From positions 25,350,876-25,414,875 of the forward strand of contig NC_092567.1 in the NCBI RefSeq assembly GCF_037975245.1: DNA of 64,000 nucleotides. The letters run 5' to 3'. A program made the translations under genes and the position numbers. The notes beneath the pieces were generated by a model. It was given only the letters and a program-made list of their open reading frames with translations, did not search any database and was not told the DNA's origin. This document shows positions 49,901 to 62,500 of the stretch, one piece after another (positions within the stretch are counted from its first letter, which is position 1; each line of letters begins with the position of its first letter). Source of the stretch: Apostichopus japonicus (Eukaryota > Echinodermata > Holothuroidea > Aspidochirotida > Stichopodidae).

Positions 49901-51060
49901 GAGACTAATATGGTGGTCTGATTGAGTGAAGAGCAATGTTTAGGAAAGATATGAAATGGTAGCCCCCCCCCCTCCCAAGGTTGCTGCGTCAACAGAAAAA
50001 AAATACAATAAGAGTCTATTGCCTGATTGAGGGTGAACATATTCTGCAAACCCCCTCCTCATCTATCTCCTACCCCACCCACCCCACCCCTCCATGATCT
50101 TTATTTCATCTTACTATCTCTCATGAAGTAATGATTCTGTAACATTAATGCTCTTGTTGGATATTACTACAATAACATCTGTGTGTGATTACTATGTTGC
50201 ATTCCTGGTATACATTTACATAATTGTATATCGAATGTTAACCTGCTTATTACATAATAATTAAATATTTATTGTTAACAAGCAACCATTCATGATCCAT
50301 GATCTTCTTTGCTGCAGAGCTAAAGTTCTTGCTTTCCTTGGTACAACTGGACGAATTTGGGGCCTACAGACTCTTTCCAGTAAGTGTTAAATGCAGCCTG
50401 CTCAAACTCCAATTTTGTCTACTTTTTATTCTCCTCTTCATATGTTGAAGTAGATGGTTTCAATGGTAATTTGCTATAGAAGTTAATGAAGACATACAAA
50501 TCCAACTTTGTGATAATCTCCTGTCTGTTTGACACAAAAAGCAAAGCAGTTTTGACCATTTTAGTATAAAATGTAGTTATTTAGAATCAGTAGCAAGTCT
50601 TTTGTGTTTTATATGTTTCTCTTTGACTTGGCTATCATGGTAAACTATATGTATACCACTGCATGTTCCATGAAGCAAATCATACCCTCCATTACCCCTT
50701 CCACCTCCACTTCCCCTCCCCCTCTCCTTCCCCTCCTCCTCCACTTCCCCCTCCACTTCCACCCCTCCATTACCCCTTCCACCTCCACCTCCACTTCCCC
50801 TCCCCCTTTCCTTCCCCCTCCTACTCTACTTCCCCCTCCGCTTCCACCCCTCCATTTCCCCTTCCACCTCCACTCTTCCTTGTACTGTAAATACCTTATC
50901 ATCAGACTTTGCTGTCATGGTTTCAAGGACAGACGTAGCATATTTTAAGTTTTCTTAGCATTACACTTAGCCACTACTGTCTATTTTGCTTCTAACAGAA
51001 TCTCTCTCCGAGTACCTACCTAAATGGCAGAAGATCTATTTTTACAACTGGTTGCAGTAG
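43974..51060 (+). CDS. PEX16: Peroxisomal membrane protein PEX16 (9 exons)
   Basis: PEX16 acts with PEX3 and PEX19 in inserting peroxisomal membrane proteins. Exons are 43974-44142, 45093-45128, 45805-45881, 46077-46210, 47362-47705, 48540-48612, 48946-49065, 50318-50379 and 50999-51060. Phases join to 358 residues (human about 336). Recognisable segments: YETWVTENPESVARVEGIFR at the N-terminus; VYALSNLYVFFNDNILRKAL; EHIEVFLELAGTRLAGRTGRW; a loop of about 60 residues; GQRSGRVIRTLD; ILHISRPVVHLTCLLQWGEK across the exon 5/6 junction; KSWKPWLAALTVDLANLILL; RRRLLLLLYLLRSPCFDNYS; and EYLPKWQKIYFYNWLQ at the end. Hydrophobic helices flank the loop, as in the family. The donor of exon 5 was chosen at 47706 because it alone keeps phase and aligns without gaps to the family. 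No damage was seen. Confidence 0.95.
46232..46830. repeat. Tandem duplication around a TTAA element in PEX16 intron 4
   Basis: A stretch of about 115 bp starting TTAATGAACAAGATTGC is present at 46232-46345 and again at 46706-46825. The TTAA element copy 4 sits exactly between them, its two TTAA targets coinciding with the unit boundaries. Several small differences separate the units. Confidence 0.85.
46345..46709 (-). mobile_element. TTAA-target short transposon, copy 4
   Basis: A 357-bp copy (46349-46705) in minus orientation, in PEX16 intron 4, between TTAA at 46345-46348 and 46706-46709. Ends are AGGGTGTGAAGACTTGCGCC and, from the other side, AGGCATTGAAGACTCG. The interior matches copies 1, 2 and 5. 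Confidence 0.92.
47706..48539. other. PEX16 intron 5, G-rich non-coding DNA
   Basis: From 47720 to 47960 the plus strand is strongly G-rich, with runs of G and repeated 'gggtg' and 'ggtgg'. A second G-run is at 48343-48365. An open frame that continues from exon 5 into this intron is read-through of the donor, not coding. Confidence 0.6.
49198..49490 (-). mobile_element. tRNA-headed SINE with conserved central domain
   Basis: In PEX16 intron 7, minus strand. The head is tRNA-like: box A region 'ttagctaatgcgtcaga' and box B GGTTCGATTCC (49433-49443). The centre reads 'ttgtgtccttgggtaagatg', 'cctctctccacccagg' and 'catgggtacctgtgagg', which resembles the conserved Nin-DC-type domain of animal SINEs as I remember it. 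The tail is 'gtaaagcgctttgagaccta' to 'aagggctatttaaaaaag', probably taken from a LINE. Family naming needs a database search. Confidence 0.75.
49505..50040. repeat. Minisatellite in PEX16 intron 7
   Basis: About four units of 125-136 bp start near 49515, 49651, 49777 and 49907 with 'taatatggtgg'. Each continues 'aaagatatgaaatggtag', a pyrimidine run rich in C, then 'aaggttgctgcattgacaga'. The C-run varies most among units. Confidence 0.9.
50680..50880. repeat. Polypyrimidine tandem repeat in PEX16 intron 8
   Basis: About 200 bp of CCT, TTCC and CCACCT runs in an imperfect unit 'ccattaccccttccacctcc' recurring at about 63-70 bp. Strong purine/pyrimidine asymmetry. Long open frames on both strands here are artefacts of the bias. 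Confidence 0.9.
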
Positions 51061-54000
51061 AACAAAGAGAAGAAGATGAAGATGAAATGAGAATCAACCG
51101 GAGAGCTCTGTGAAGAGAAGAAATCTGATCTTCACTTTAGACACTTTCATGTGATTTTTTAAGAATTGCCAAAAACAAGTATGATACACTCCTATTGATA
51201 CTCTACTACAAATTATCAGGTAAAGGAAAAATTATGTGATGATGTATCAGGGATAACATTTAGCGAAGAAAGAATCTTTACTTGTAAGAGACTTGTTGTA
51301 GTTCAAGTTTGAGATTATTTGTAGAAAAGTTCTCTCTAAAGACTGAAGGCTCATCTATGGTCCAACACTCCAACGGTCTTTGCTCTTACAGAAGTATTCT
51401 GGTTATCGCAGAGAATTCCAAGGAGTTCATTTCTGATTGACTTCCTGTCATAGAATTTTCTCATCATAATAATGTGATTGTAAGGAACCTGTTAGTGCAG
51501 GAAAGATGATTTAGGTCATCCAAATCCTATATATTTCCTCTTTCTTGTGATGGTTTCAATCGCTCAGAGGTAAAGAGAGTAGCACAGGCATGAGCTTTTT
51601 CCGCGAAATTGCGGAATATCCGTGATTTCTTTTCTACCTCGGGGACAAAAACTATTATCCTAACACACTGTAGCATAGGCATACTGGAGCCTATACCGCA
51701 ATTTTTGCATAGTTCCTAGATTTTTTTTTTACCCCAGGCTCATCCCTGGTAGCAGAGTCAAACATCCTCACTTTGTTTTTTTTTCGATAGACAGTCTACA
51801 ATTGTGTGCATATCACTGGCAGTTTCCTCAATTTTTAGAAATACGATTCTGGCTCTGCAATATAAAAGAACATGATAATTGTTTCGTTCAGATAATTGTC
51901 ACATTTCAGTCGTTTCTATGTTTTTATCAAGTTTTTAGAGGGGTAGTGTTATTTTAGCAGCTGGAACATATTTTTCATAGTTTAGGCGTTGAAGTTTGTG
52001 TTCGCTCATGAAACTGCTAGAAGGCTAATAGTGGAAAATTAAAAACTGATCAAAGGAGGGAGGGGGGCTATTCTGCAAAGGGACATCATGAACTTCTGAC
52101 TTCCAAATACCAATTTATCTTGATGGTATTAGCCTCCTTCCAAAACATATTTCATCTTCAGATTCTTTGCAAAAACTTTACTGGTTTTGTTAACCTGAAA
52201 TAAGAAGGTTGTAGAAAAGTCCAGTCAGCTGGAGTCAGTCACTGTCAATATAAAACTTGGTTTTAGGACTGGAAAGTATGCCAGAGTATACAATTAGAAA
52301 TTGTTAAGAATCAAGCAATTTAGGACTGGAATGTCTGCCAGAGTATACAATTAGAAATTGTAAAACATCAAGCAATTTAGGACTGGAATGTCTGCCACAG
52401 TGAACAATTAGAAATTGTTAAACATCAAGCAATTTAGGACTGGAATGTCTGCCACAGTATACAATTAATTAGAAATTGTTAAGAATCAGCAATTTGGTTT
52501 GGATATAAAGTTTTTGTTGTTTTCTTTTGATATTGCTATTTGGTTTTGTTTTGCAGCCTTTATTTTTGCTTGTGTAAAACTTTGTATTTTGTATTTGATA
52601 ACATTTATTGCTTTATAAAATGCAAACATTCATTTCAATAAGGTCACCTTTTTGATACATCTGGTAGACTAAGCTGATACATCTAATGTTTTTTGTAATG
52701 TTAGCTTATGGAACATTAATGGATAGTAAATGAATTTGCCATTTGAACATACCTAACATTAATTCAAAAGCTTTATAATTGTCTGCAATAGAACTGCAAG
52801 ATACAAGGGCCTATGTGTCTTCCAAACAGTGTCAGGTGGGTAGAAGTAAGAAAAAGAGGGGGAGGGGAGAAAAGAGGGGGAGAGGTGTCAGAGTGAGAGA
52901 TAAATCGGAGGTTCCCCCCAGTTCCCATTGTAAGTACATATCTCCCTCTCCCCACCACCTTCCCTCCAATTACCATCTCCTCCCCCATCTCCTCCCCCAC
53001 CCCCCATCCTCATTATTTCCATCAAGGAAATCTCACAATGGGAATGCATTTTGTGGATTAAGCAATAGAATTGGTAGTTTCTTGCAAATAACCATGTAAA
53101 TATGTTAAAAATTTCACCTTGAAAAATATGAGATTGTAATCAGTAATGAGTGGAACAAACTCTACTGCTGATTGGGTGAGGAGATAAGAAATTTGTTTAA
53201 TGTGATTTGTCTTTATAATTAAGTATGCATGTGATTAAGTAATAATGAATTAATAGATAATAAATTATTCATTGGTGGATAGAAAGAGAGTACTGGTAAT
53301 TGGACGAGGATCAAGGGGGCTTATAAAACAGCCAGTTTTAGACAACTCTATATAAACTGTTCTTTTCTGTGTGAATATCCTGTTACTAGTATATGTAGTC
53401 GAGGTGCGGGACTGTTCATACTGTCAGTACGAGTGCTTTGAAGCATGCTAAGAGATCACAGTTTAGAGTGGTAGTAGCATTAGAGCCAGAAAAGGTTAGG
53501 AACTGTTCATACTGTCAGTACGAGTGCTTTGAAGCATGATATGAGAGGAAGGGATAAAGTGGTATTAGCATTAGATAATCGTGCCAACTTCCCGTATAAC
53601 AAAAGAAGCTAATATATTATTAATGAATGATTGTTCTAGGAGTGTTTCTGATTGGTTGAGTATCGTGCAACTTGAAGGAATGGATTTGAATATTGAGATA
53701 ATACGTTGATCTATCTGAAGACATATTACAAAGAATGATGAATTATGAATAAGTGGTGAGTTTAAAATTACTGTGGCTGTGCGAGTAGCCACAGAATATA
53801 GGTGAATGAGATTATTATGTCATTAAGTATGCATATCAATAAAATGGCTTGAAATGATTTATTAACCAGTAATTAGTAAAGAATGAATACTGTTGATTGG
53901 TTTCATAACCACAGAGGTTCAGTAGTGGGTATTTTCAACTTCAAAATCCCCTTAAATTTTCCTTTTATCTTGCAATGTCCAATGATGAACAAAACGTTCA

Positions 54001-54821
54001 GAGTTGTGAAGATTCAATTCCACTCTGGGTACAATTATATCACCGGGCCCCCTCCCCCTCCCCACTTTTGCACTCTTCACTTTTCCTTATGTATATTGTA
54101 AAAGTCAGATTACACTATTCCTTATCCCATACTTTCCCAAGCACATTACAATTTTTTTTGGTCCCCTAACCGGACAGGGACTGTAGTCCCCTTCAACCCC
54201 CCTTCCCCCTTCACTCATCAGACCTCTATGAGTTACAAAACTCATTTAGAGACTAGGGAAGATAAAATGATTAAAGTTTATGGAATCTTGTCATTTCTCT
54301 CTCTAGATATAGGATGTACTTTGTGCAATTTGCTCCCTCCAATTTTGATCATCAGAAAACCTAGTTATTTTTCAGCAAGCCTATTTAGCACACCAATATT
54401 TTCATTCTCTCGTAGACATATGTTACAAAATGTTCTTTTGATGCTCGTTTGTAAATCACTAATATAGATTAAGTAGAAGTTTGTTAATTATTCATATCCA
54501 TTGAGTGTTTAGCATCTTTTGTAACATATAAAGGACTCATTACATTTTTCTTATGATCATATTATAATATTATGTTCCTCACTTTTGTGATGAAAGAAAA
54601 TTGTTTCGCAATAAATCAATCAGCGACGCTCACATGCAACTTAGATTTCTCTTTATTGTTTCAATTTTTAAATTAAAGTAAAATTTTGTTTGAGAATTGA
54701 AAAGACTGTGATTTGATCAGTATTACTCCTTGTTCTTACTCCAAGAAACATTTCTTAGCAGAATACAAAACTCCCATCCAAGGGAATTCACAAGGGATCG
54801 GGGAGGGGATGACCCCCATAT
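51061..54821. other. PEX16 3' region and intergenic DNA
   Basis: The first 1-1.5 kb is probably 3' untranslated sequence. Four tandem units of about 56 bp, 'aggactggaatgtctgccag' plus 'acaattagaaattgt', cover 52266-52490. A 93-bp direct duplication with 'actgttcatactgtcagtac' lies at 53408-53575. G-rich and C-rich stretches are near 52850-53010 and 54045. No further gene is supported. Confidence 0.5.
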
Positions 54822-55202
54822 CAAGGGCGTAGGAACCGGGGGGGGGGGGCTGGGGGGCGCCAGCCCCCCCAGTTAAAAATATGGGGGGCGGAAGTATCAT
54901 TCCGCCCCCCCCCCCCTTGCTCCGCAAGTCAGAAAACCCCTTTTTCATTTCCAAATGAGAAAAAAAATCTCATTTGGAGCACCAAATTGCATTTAAGGCC
55001 AGGTGAAAATGCAAAATTCTTTACAAAATGGAGTGGGAGTTGAAGTGTGCTATATTGCACCAAATTGCATCTGAGGCCACCTGGAAATGAAAAAAAATCC
55101 AAAGGGGAGGGGGACGCCCCCTCCCCTTAGACCCCTCCCCCAGGCCGGCCATCAGTCTTCAGCCCCCACTCAAAAATACCTTCCTACGCCACTGCCCCAT
55201 AT
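54814..55202. mobile_element. hAT-type short transposon with 8-bp target duplication
   Basis: A 373-bp element (54822-55194) with inverted ends CAAGGGCGTAGGAACC and, inward from the right, CAGTGGCGTAGGAAGG. It is flanked by a perfect 8-bp direct repeat CCCCATAT at 54814-54821 and 55195-55202. CAGTG ends and an 8-bp duplication fit hAT elements. The interior has poly-G/poly-C blocks and no coding. Confidence 0.92.
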
Positions 55203-56544
55203 AGAAACGTCGCATTTGCTATTCCGTACTATCAATTGTGCAGTGTGGGATTTCTGAGGTTATCGACTCTCTCCTGCAATTATAGCGGTTGTTTTACTTT
55301 GCTTTGGGGTTCCAGTTTCTATTGAAAGAGGTATCCATCCAGCATCGATAAATACATGAACTTTTATTAAGTTTTCTTTGTCGAACTGAGGGTTTGAAAA
55401 TAGAAAATAATGTCAATGGAGCATATCTTCAAACGCACGAAACTTAACTGCATAATGAGAATGAGAGTTATGATAATAAGAATTAGAATAAGAATAATAC
55501 TATCATAGTACTATTAATAATAATAATAATTACCTGCGGGTTCAAACTGAGACGGATTTTTTAACGTCAGCTTTGTGTAGACCTGTTTTGTCGGGCCGTT
55601 GGTGTCTCGGGTCAGTGGGCCGGTGGGCGTCCGTTTCACTGTTTTTGGTTTGTTTGGTACTGGTCTATAGATACGTTATAGTATATAGTACCTTTCTGTG
55701 TGTCCTTTTAAAGACCCTAGATTCCGGGTGAGATCGAAATACGTAATGAGTTCCTGTATTAAATAGGTAATGAGATTTAAAAATACATAATGTACGATAG
55801 AATCAAATACGATAAAGTAAAAAAATTGTAAAATACAAGTATACTACGCTAAAATAAAATTACGTAATACCATGTTATACGTAATGAGTTCCTGTACTAA
55901 ATACGTAATAAGATCTAAAAATACATAATGTATGATAGAATAAAATACGATAAAGTAAAATACTATAAACTAAAAGTAATACGATAAAATAAAAATACGT
56001 AATGAGATCTAAAAATACGTAATGAGTTCCTGATTTTATAACCCTGCAAGTTCTTTAAGTATAGTTTCTTTAGCGTTTATGCACTACTCGCATATTATGT
56101 GCAAGTACGTGAGAAAAGTTAATTATCTATGAATAATTCAAGGGATATGATAAAGGTTTCACTTCCTGATAATTTTAACAATTTATATGGAGTTTCTTAG
56201 GAACCATTAACATCCTTAAAGAATAACCCAAGGCGTAGGTATATATAGTTTAATATGTATATCCTTAGAAGATTTGGAGTGCATGCTCAAATATTTTATA
56301 TGCTTGGTGAAATAAAACAAGCAACAATAATGAAAGTGATATTTGGGTTAAGCACTTATAAGACATTAGGGGCAACGATAAACAGAAACTAATATCATAT
56401 AAAGGCATCTGTACTGTAATAGCCTATGTAGCAGCTTAGTTTACATTACACGCTTTATTGCTTGAACGTTACTGAGTGTTACAGTCTTTTTGGCCATACT
56501 ATATCATTATAGCTTTTGGGTTCTCGTGGCTGCAAGATATCATC
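55203..56544. other. Intergenic DNA upstream of the CUB gene
   Basis: From 55735 to 56035 an AT-rich satellite-like stretch repeats modules 'tacgtaatgagttcctg', 'taatgagat.taaaaatac' and 'acgataaagtaaaa' in at least two higher-order copies. Nothing else is recognised up to the start codon at 56545. Confidence 0.55.
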
Positions 56545-59500
56545 ATGACTAAGGTAGCTTACATTGGCTTTCTATTAATATGCGCTATCCAAATCAACGT
56601 GCTTAAGTGCAGGGCTTACGTCACTACATCTACCAAAAACGAAGGTAAGAAGTACTAAGAAACACTTCTTTAGAAGATTAAATTAACATTAAAACAAAGC
56701 CTAAATGAATATGATGAGTAGATGCTGCTATCTTTTTTTCCCCGAAGTAACAGTTATCAGACATTATTAAGACATCAATCTAAGTTTCTTTTCTTGAAAT
56801 TACATTCGTCAGATTCGATATTTATCGCTATTTGGCTAATATGAAGGGAAACAACTCTTGTCATTATATTGTATGTATGTATTTTAGATCCTCCTGCAAG
56901 CAGATATTCGCGAAGAAGCCATCATTGGCTTATAAAAGCCGCAAGCTGACTGAAGTCAGTCTCTTACATTCATATTTAACGTCCATGATTATGAATTGTA
57001 AATTGTCAACAACTCTGTAACTGGACGACATACATTAATCTTGGAGTGACTCGAACCGGGGACCTTATGATTGAAAGGCACAGGCGTTAACCACTGAGCC
57101 TGAAACTAACCCACTAACCCTAAAACTCGACTCACGAATGTGTCAGTCTACGCACGACACACTTGACTGTGTATAATCAGGCGCGTATCCAGGATTTTCA
57201 AACCCGGGGGGCGCGAATTACTATCTAAGCGGAGCGCCACCATCGGTTGGCGCGGAGCGTACAAGAAAATTTCTTATTTTGATACCCCCAGATCACCGGA
57301 AACGGCACTTCTCGGGCTTGAAATGACCAACCAGATGTACACTTTTTGCCTGAGAACCAAGTATTTCCTAATAGTTTTTTTTTTCCATCCATAACCTTTT
57401 TGAAGATTGTCAACCCGGCACACATCATGTTCGACCTGATCGCATCTCCTGTGGGTCTTTGCTTTTGTAGGTGATTCTACGTCGCGGCCCACAATACCCG
57501 TCAGCCCCACTTTTCAAGGTTTTAAGCCCCATATTTGTTCAGAATTTGAAAATTCACATTTCTCGTGAATAAACTCACTTGAAAACATACCCATAATGTT
57601 GTACAAAATTTCATCTATGGACAACCAATGTAGAAAAACTTCCTTCAACCCCTAACAGAGCGGTCAAAATTGCACGAGTAGAGGGAAGTGTGATGCAGAA
57701 TGTTGGTGAGAAATTTTCGAAAATTCCGACACAGTTAATTTATTGGTGTAGAAATATTAAAACCTCTTATAACGGCTACTATAAAACTTGGTTGAAGGAA
57801 ATGAAAAAATAGCAGATATTTCCGAAACCGAACACTATACACATAGGCGTAGGAGGCGCGGCGGAAGTGGCGGAGCTAGGGGTATTGGTCAGGAGGGGCG
57901 AGAATGGTCTGTAGGGGCGCTTTCAACACTATCTAAGCGGAGCGCCACCACTGGTTGGCGCGTAGCGTACAGAAAATTTTTGAGTAAAGATACTCCCTAG
58001 ATCGCCGGAAATGACCCTTACCGGGCCTGGCTAATTTGCAGATGAACGAAGAATAAATAGGTGTCATCTCCAAATTACACCAACAAAATGTGACAAATGT
58101 CAATAAGTAGATGAGAGCGCAATAAAAAAGTCAATAATCTAGAATAAGTAAAAAGTGGTAAAGAGCTGAAAAAGGCGCCAGCAGTCCATTTGAATCCGTC
58201 AGGGGGGGGGCATGCGCCCCCTGACCGTATGGACGCTGCGCCACTGCGCGGCGGGGGTGCAGCCCCTAATTCGCCATTACTAATGTAAAAGAGAGTTTTG
58301 ACATAATTGGACCTGCTTTTTATACATCTACATGAGACATGTCGTTGTTTACATTAGCATCCCGCGGTATACTGCGCACTTTTAACGGACCGTACGGTAC
58401 ATAATGGCATGCGATGTAATAACCGATGCTTGCTTATATGATATCGACATTAACACGTTGAACGCGCGCTTAGCGCGCGAAAATTTTTGGTTATTTTTGC
58501 AGGCAAGTCGGACAGTTTTGAGGCTTTTCATCCTGGAACGCCATTTTCATGCTCACTGATATGATGTGATATCTGCTGTTTGCGTTACAAATTCGAACAG
58601 GCGCGTAGCGAGGAATTTGCCAAGGGAGGGGCGAAGCCTGTAGGCAAATTATCTCAGCGTAGCGCCACCATAGGTTTGCGCGAAGCGTACAAGCAAATTT
58701 TGGCCGAAAATGTCTCCCAGATCGCTGGAAATGACACTTCCCAGGCCTTGTAAGTTGCATCTAAGCACTTTCTATTTTGAAATTACTTAGCGATATCATT
58801 TAAAACAATGCTGAATGGGGGGAGGGCGGGCGGTCGCCCCCATCCCAAAAGTCGTCATGTTCCCCTACGACACGGTCGAGTTCGAGACCAGCCACAGTTG
58901 GTTTCATAGCACAATTCTACACACGCGTTATGATAGACCATATATAGTATATATAGATCATTAGTGAGAGAGGAAAATGGAAACGTCAAAAAATGAAGTT
59001 GTCGGTGTAAGGGGTAGGGTGAGTCACACTTTTACGAAATCATTGATCCGTCACTGGCTACCCTTCAGCGCTGTAATGATGTCACTGTTGCTCTTTCTCT
59101 TCCCGGTGTCTTCGCGTTTTTCTTTTACTCCCTCCTTTTCTCCTTTTTCTCTCTTTCTTCTTTTTCTTTTCTCTTCCTTCCTCTCCTCCTCTTCTTTTTT
59201 CCCCTCTTTTTTCCTTTTTCCTTCTCTTTTTTTTTTCTCTCCTCTTTTTCTTACCCGGGGGGCGCGCGCCCCCAACGCCCCCCCCCCCGGATACGCACCT
59301 GATAATATTCAGAAACCTTTTCTATACATTTGCCTCTGAAGAGGAAATATGAAGTACGGTACATGTTTGAGTTGCAAAACGAAGTTTGCACGTCTTTGAA
59401 AGTTTACTGTTCATATGCATGTGTTTATGGACGATACCTCTAATGCGGGTATAACTGAAACTGGCCAATATTCTCTCAAAGTAAACTAGTTTTCGTAAAT

Positions 59501-62500
59501 ATTACCCACGTTATTGTTATACTTATCATACACCCAATCTAACCATCAGCTTAATAAGTTATTCTGTGCTCTACATCTGAAAGAAACAATACCTGGTGCT
59601 GGCCATTTAGATCTGGCTATTTCAATGCGTTAACACATTGTATGTTGCCTTTGTTTTAATTACAGGTATTGTGTATGTTGATTCAGAAAGACCCATCATG
59701 TCAAAAAACTTTCCCCGGCAGTACCCAAACAACGAATATATCAAGTACCATGTACAAGCGCCATCTGCTAAAGTCATCAAATTGGAGATTAAACATTTGG
59801 ATGTAGAAGGAAATATGACAGGAGGATGTCATGATAAGTTAGAGGTAAGAGGGTACAGTCAAATAATGACGTTAAAAATGATAGTCAAATATAACTGAAG
59901 GATGAATTTATTGATAATTCACATGTAAGTTGAATATTCTGACGAATGAGTTTAATGATACGTTGGACAGAATGACTTTAATGTCAAAGCAGTGATAATT
60001 TCTATTGTTTTATTTCTTCAGATTTAATTGGTTCAGTTTTATTTGCCTCAAAACATTTTTCCTGCTTGAAGGTCTTTGCTTTGGCTTACTGAACAGCTTT
60101 ACGATATATCCCTTAACCTACTATAGACTGACGTTCTGACATGGACGGAAAATACAAGATTCTGTTAAATACCTCCATTGAATCGTGCAATGTCCCTTTT
60201 GTTTCATTTCTGCCATTTACAGTTTGGATATTTAAATGTAATGGAATCTGCTAACAGTGAAATGAGACAACGTACACTACCTAATGCCTGCTGTGCAGTA
60301 TATTTAACTTGACTAGATAGTATCAATATGATATATATTGGCGACAATCAGCATGCAGTAACTGTGAAATCAGGGGTCTTCTTAACAGCTAAGCAGTCGA
60401 AACGAACGCAGCACATCAAGCAGCGAGGGAAACGCTTCGTGTATGAGCATTATGTTACAATAGTCTTGTTTATTTACAAGTGGATCCCGGTATGGGATAG
60501 GTCGAGGGAAAATAAAATAATCACAAGTGAATTATGTTCGATCTGAGAGAGAGAATCCTTGGTTACTTTCACTCAATCCCAGGATTTGAGGAAAGGAGGG
60601 GGTGGGGTGGAGTGAGATGACACAAAAGCAAATTTAGCCGCTGTCAAACCATCTTTCATCTCTTGAGACATTATTCGCCACCATCCATTTTGGGGCATAT
60701 AAAATGAATTATAATCTTTACTAACCTCAGGCCTAACCTCTCCCTTCTACCAGTAGCTATATGGTGACACAGCTACCAAGTTGTATATCGTTAAGCATTC
60801 GTACTACTACTATACATGCATAACATGTAACCTATGTGACATTTGTATACAGATTTCAGAAGCTGTCTCGGCTAATGAAACAACACTTCTAGGGAAGCTG
60901 TGTGGTTGTTTTTTAACATCTCCGATCTACAGTACGGGTAATACAATGGATATCATATTCGATACCGACTCCTCTACGACTCAGACTGGATTTTATGCAT
61001 TGATTTCATTTTGTGAGACAAATGGTCGTAAGTTCTTTACGTTATAAGGCTGCTTTGTATTTTACTTAGGCTTGTTAGGGAATATAATTGACATCACAAA
61101 ACGCAGTGTGGATATTTCATGACACTGCAGAACAATTGCGAATGGTAATACCTAATTTTGATTGGCATAGATGTAAAGATGAACAACAGGAATCAACTGT
61201 TAAAATCTTAACCAAGTGTGACTAATGTATAACTTATGTATGACTCCTGAGGGACTCATACCTGACTCACATATACAGGATATAATTATGAATCTATTAT
61301 GACGCCATTATGACTCATTGATGACTCACATTATGACTCATCAAATGTTTATGAATGAGTTATGAATGTTTCATGTTAAAATCATATGAGGTTCATTTAT
61401 GGATCATGATATAGGAATAACGGATTTGATTTGAAAATACCTACCACAATATTCATTCTCTTGCATCAGGTATTCTGTTCCCTTATGAGTTTGGTTTTTC
61501 TTTATTTTCATATATATTTGATAGGTGCAGCTTTCAAATAACAGGAGTTACTGATTTAATTAATAATTCTAAGAATGTGTTGTTGTATAAACAATACTTT
61601 ATGAAGAATGGTATACGTAGTCTTTTAAAGTATTAAAGGCATTGAAGACTCGCCCCAAACCGCGTGCCGCGCTCTGAAAAAGTTAAATTTCCGTTTACGT
61701 TTTCTTCTTGTCGCTACAAAATGCAGACAGTAATGAAACGTAATACTTCGTTATCTTTTATCTAGGCCTGAGATGTCCACGCTGCTATGTACACTGTGTT
61801 GTAGGTATTGACCGTAGCTGATACACTAGTGTCTAATTACCGACGGTAGCAAGCTGTGTGTGTATTTTCTGGGATCGATGGTGGTGTCTAACACTTCCGT
61901 TACACCTCGTTCGAAACTAGTTCAGATTACCGGCATGAGACGTTTCTTTGTCTCACGAGTCTTCACACCCTATAAACACAAAGATAGAGACAGTTAATAC
62001 GTTATTTTTTATTTATTACCACTGAGTTTTCATTCCTGAAAACCTTTGTTACTCACTCGCTTGAGTTACTCGTTGAATAGAAAATAATATCCTTTGCAAC
62101 AAACACACGATGTAACAACTTTCATATTATGTAATTACACTTAATTAACTACAATCAGGTGCTAACTTTGTTTTGGTTGCTGTTTTTAATCTGAAATTCT
62201 TTACTTACAATCAGAGCCTACAACTGGAATAGAGTTGTCCTTGCTGCTATCCATCGGCAGCCTGGTTATTACTTTTTCTCTAACCATTGTGTCGCTTCTT
62301 CTCTGCTGTCGATTCCACAAGCGACTTCTGCAGCTGGAACTTAAAGTAAGTGGTCGCAATGGAACAAACATCGAGGCTAATGACAATAAATACCATCCTA
62401 TTAGTGACAACGACCGCAACAAATCTGCGAACAAGCCTGACGAAAGTGAAACCATTGGAGGTATTGTGACACTGTTTTGGCGTTTTTTAAATATTAATCA

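Noticed and set aside
50577-50948. Proline/serine-rich and glycine/glutamate-rich open frames on both strands
   Set aside because: They arise from the polypyrimidine tandem repeat in PEX16 intron 8.
57039-57110. Working tRNA gene
   Set aside because: Box A and B are present but the acceptor stem does not close, as expected of a SINE head or old pseudogene.
59051-59339. Lysine/glutamate-rich frame and its phenylalanine/serine-rich opposite
   Set aside because: Composition artefact of the CT-rich stretch in CUB intron 1.
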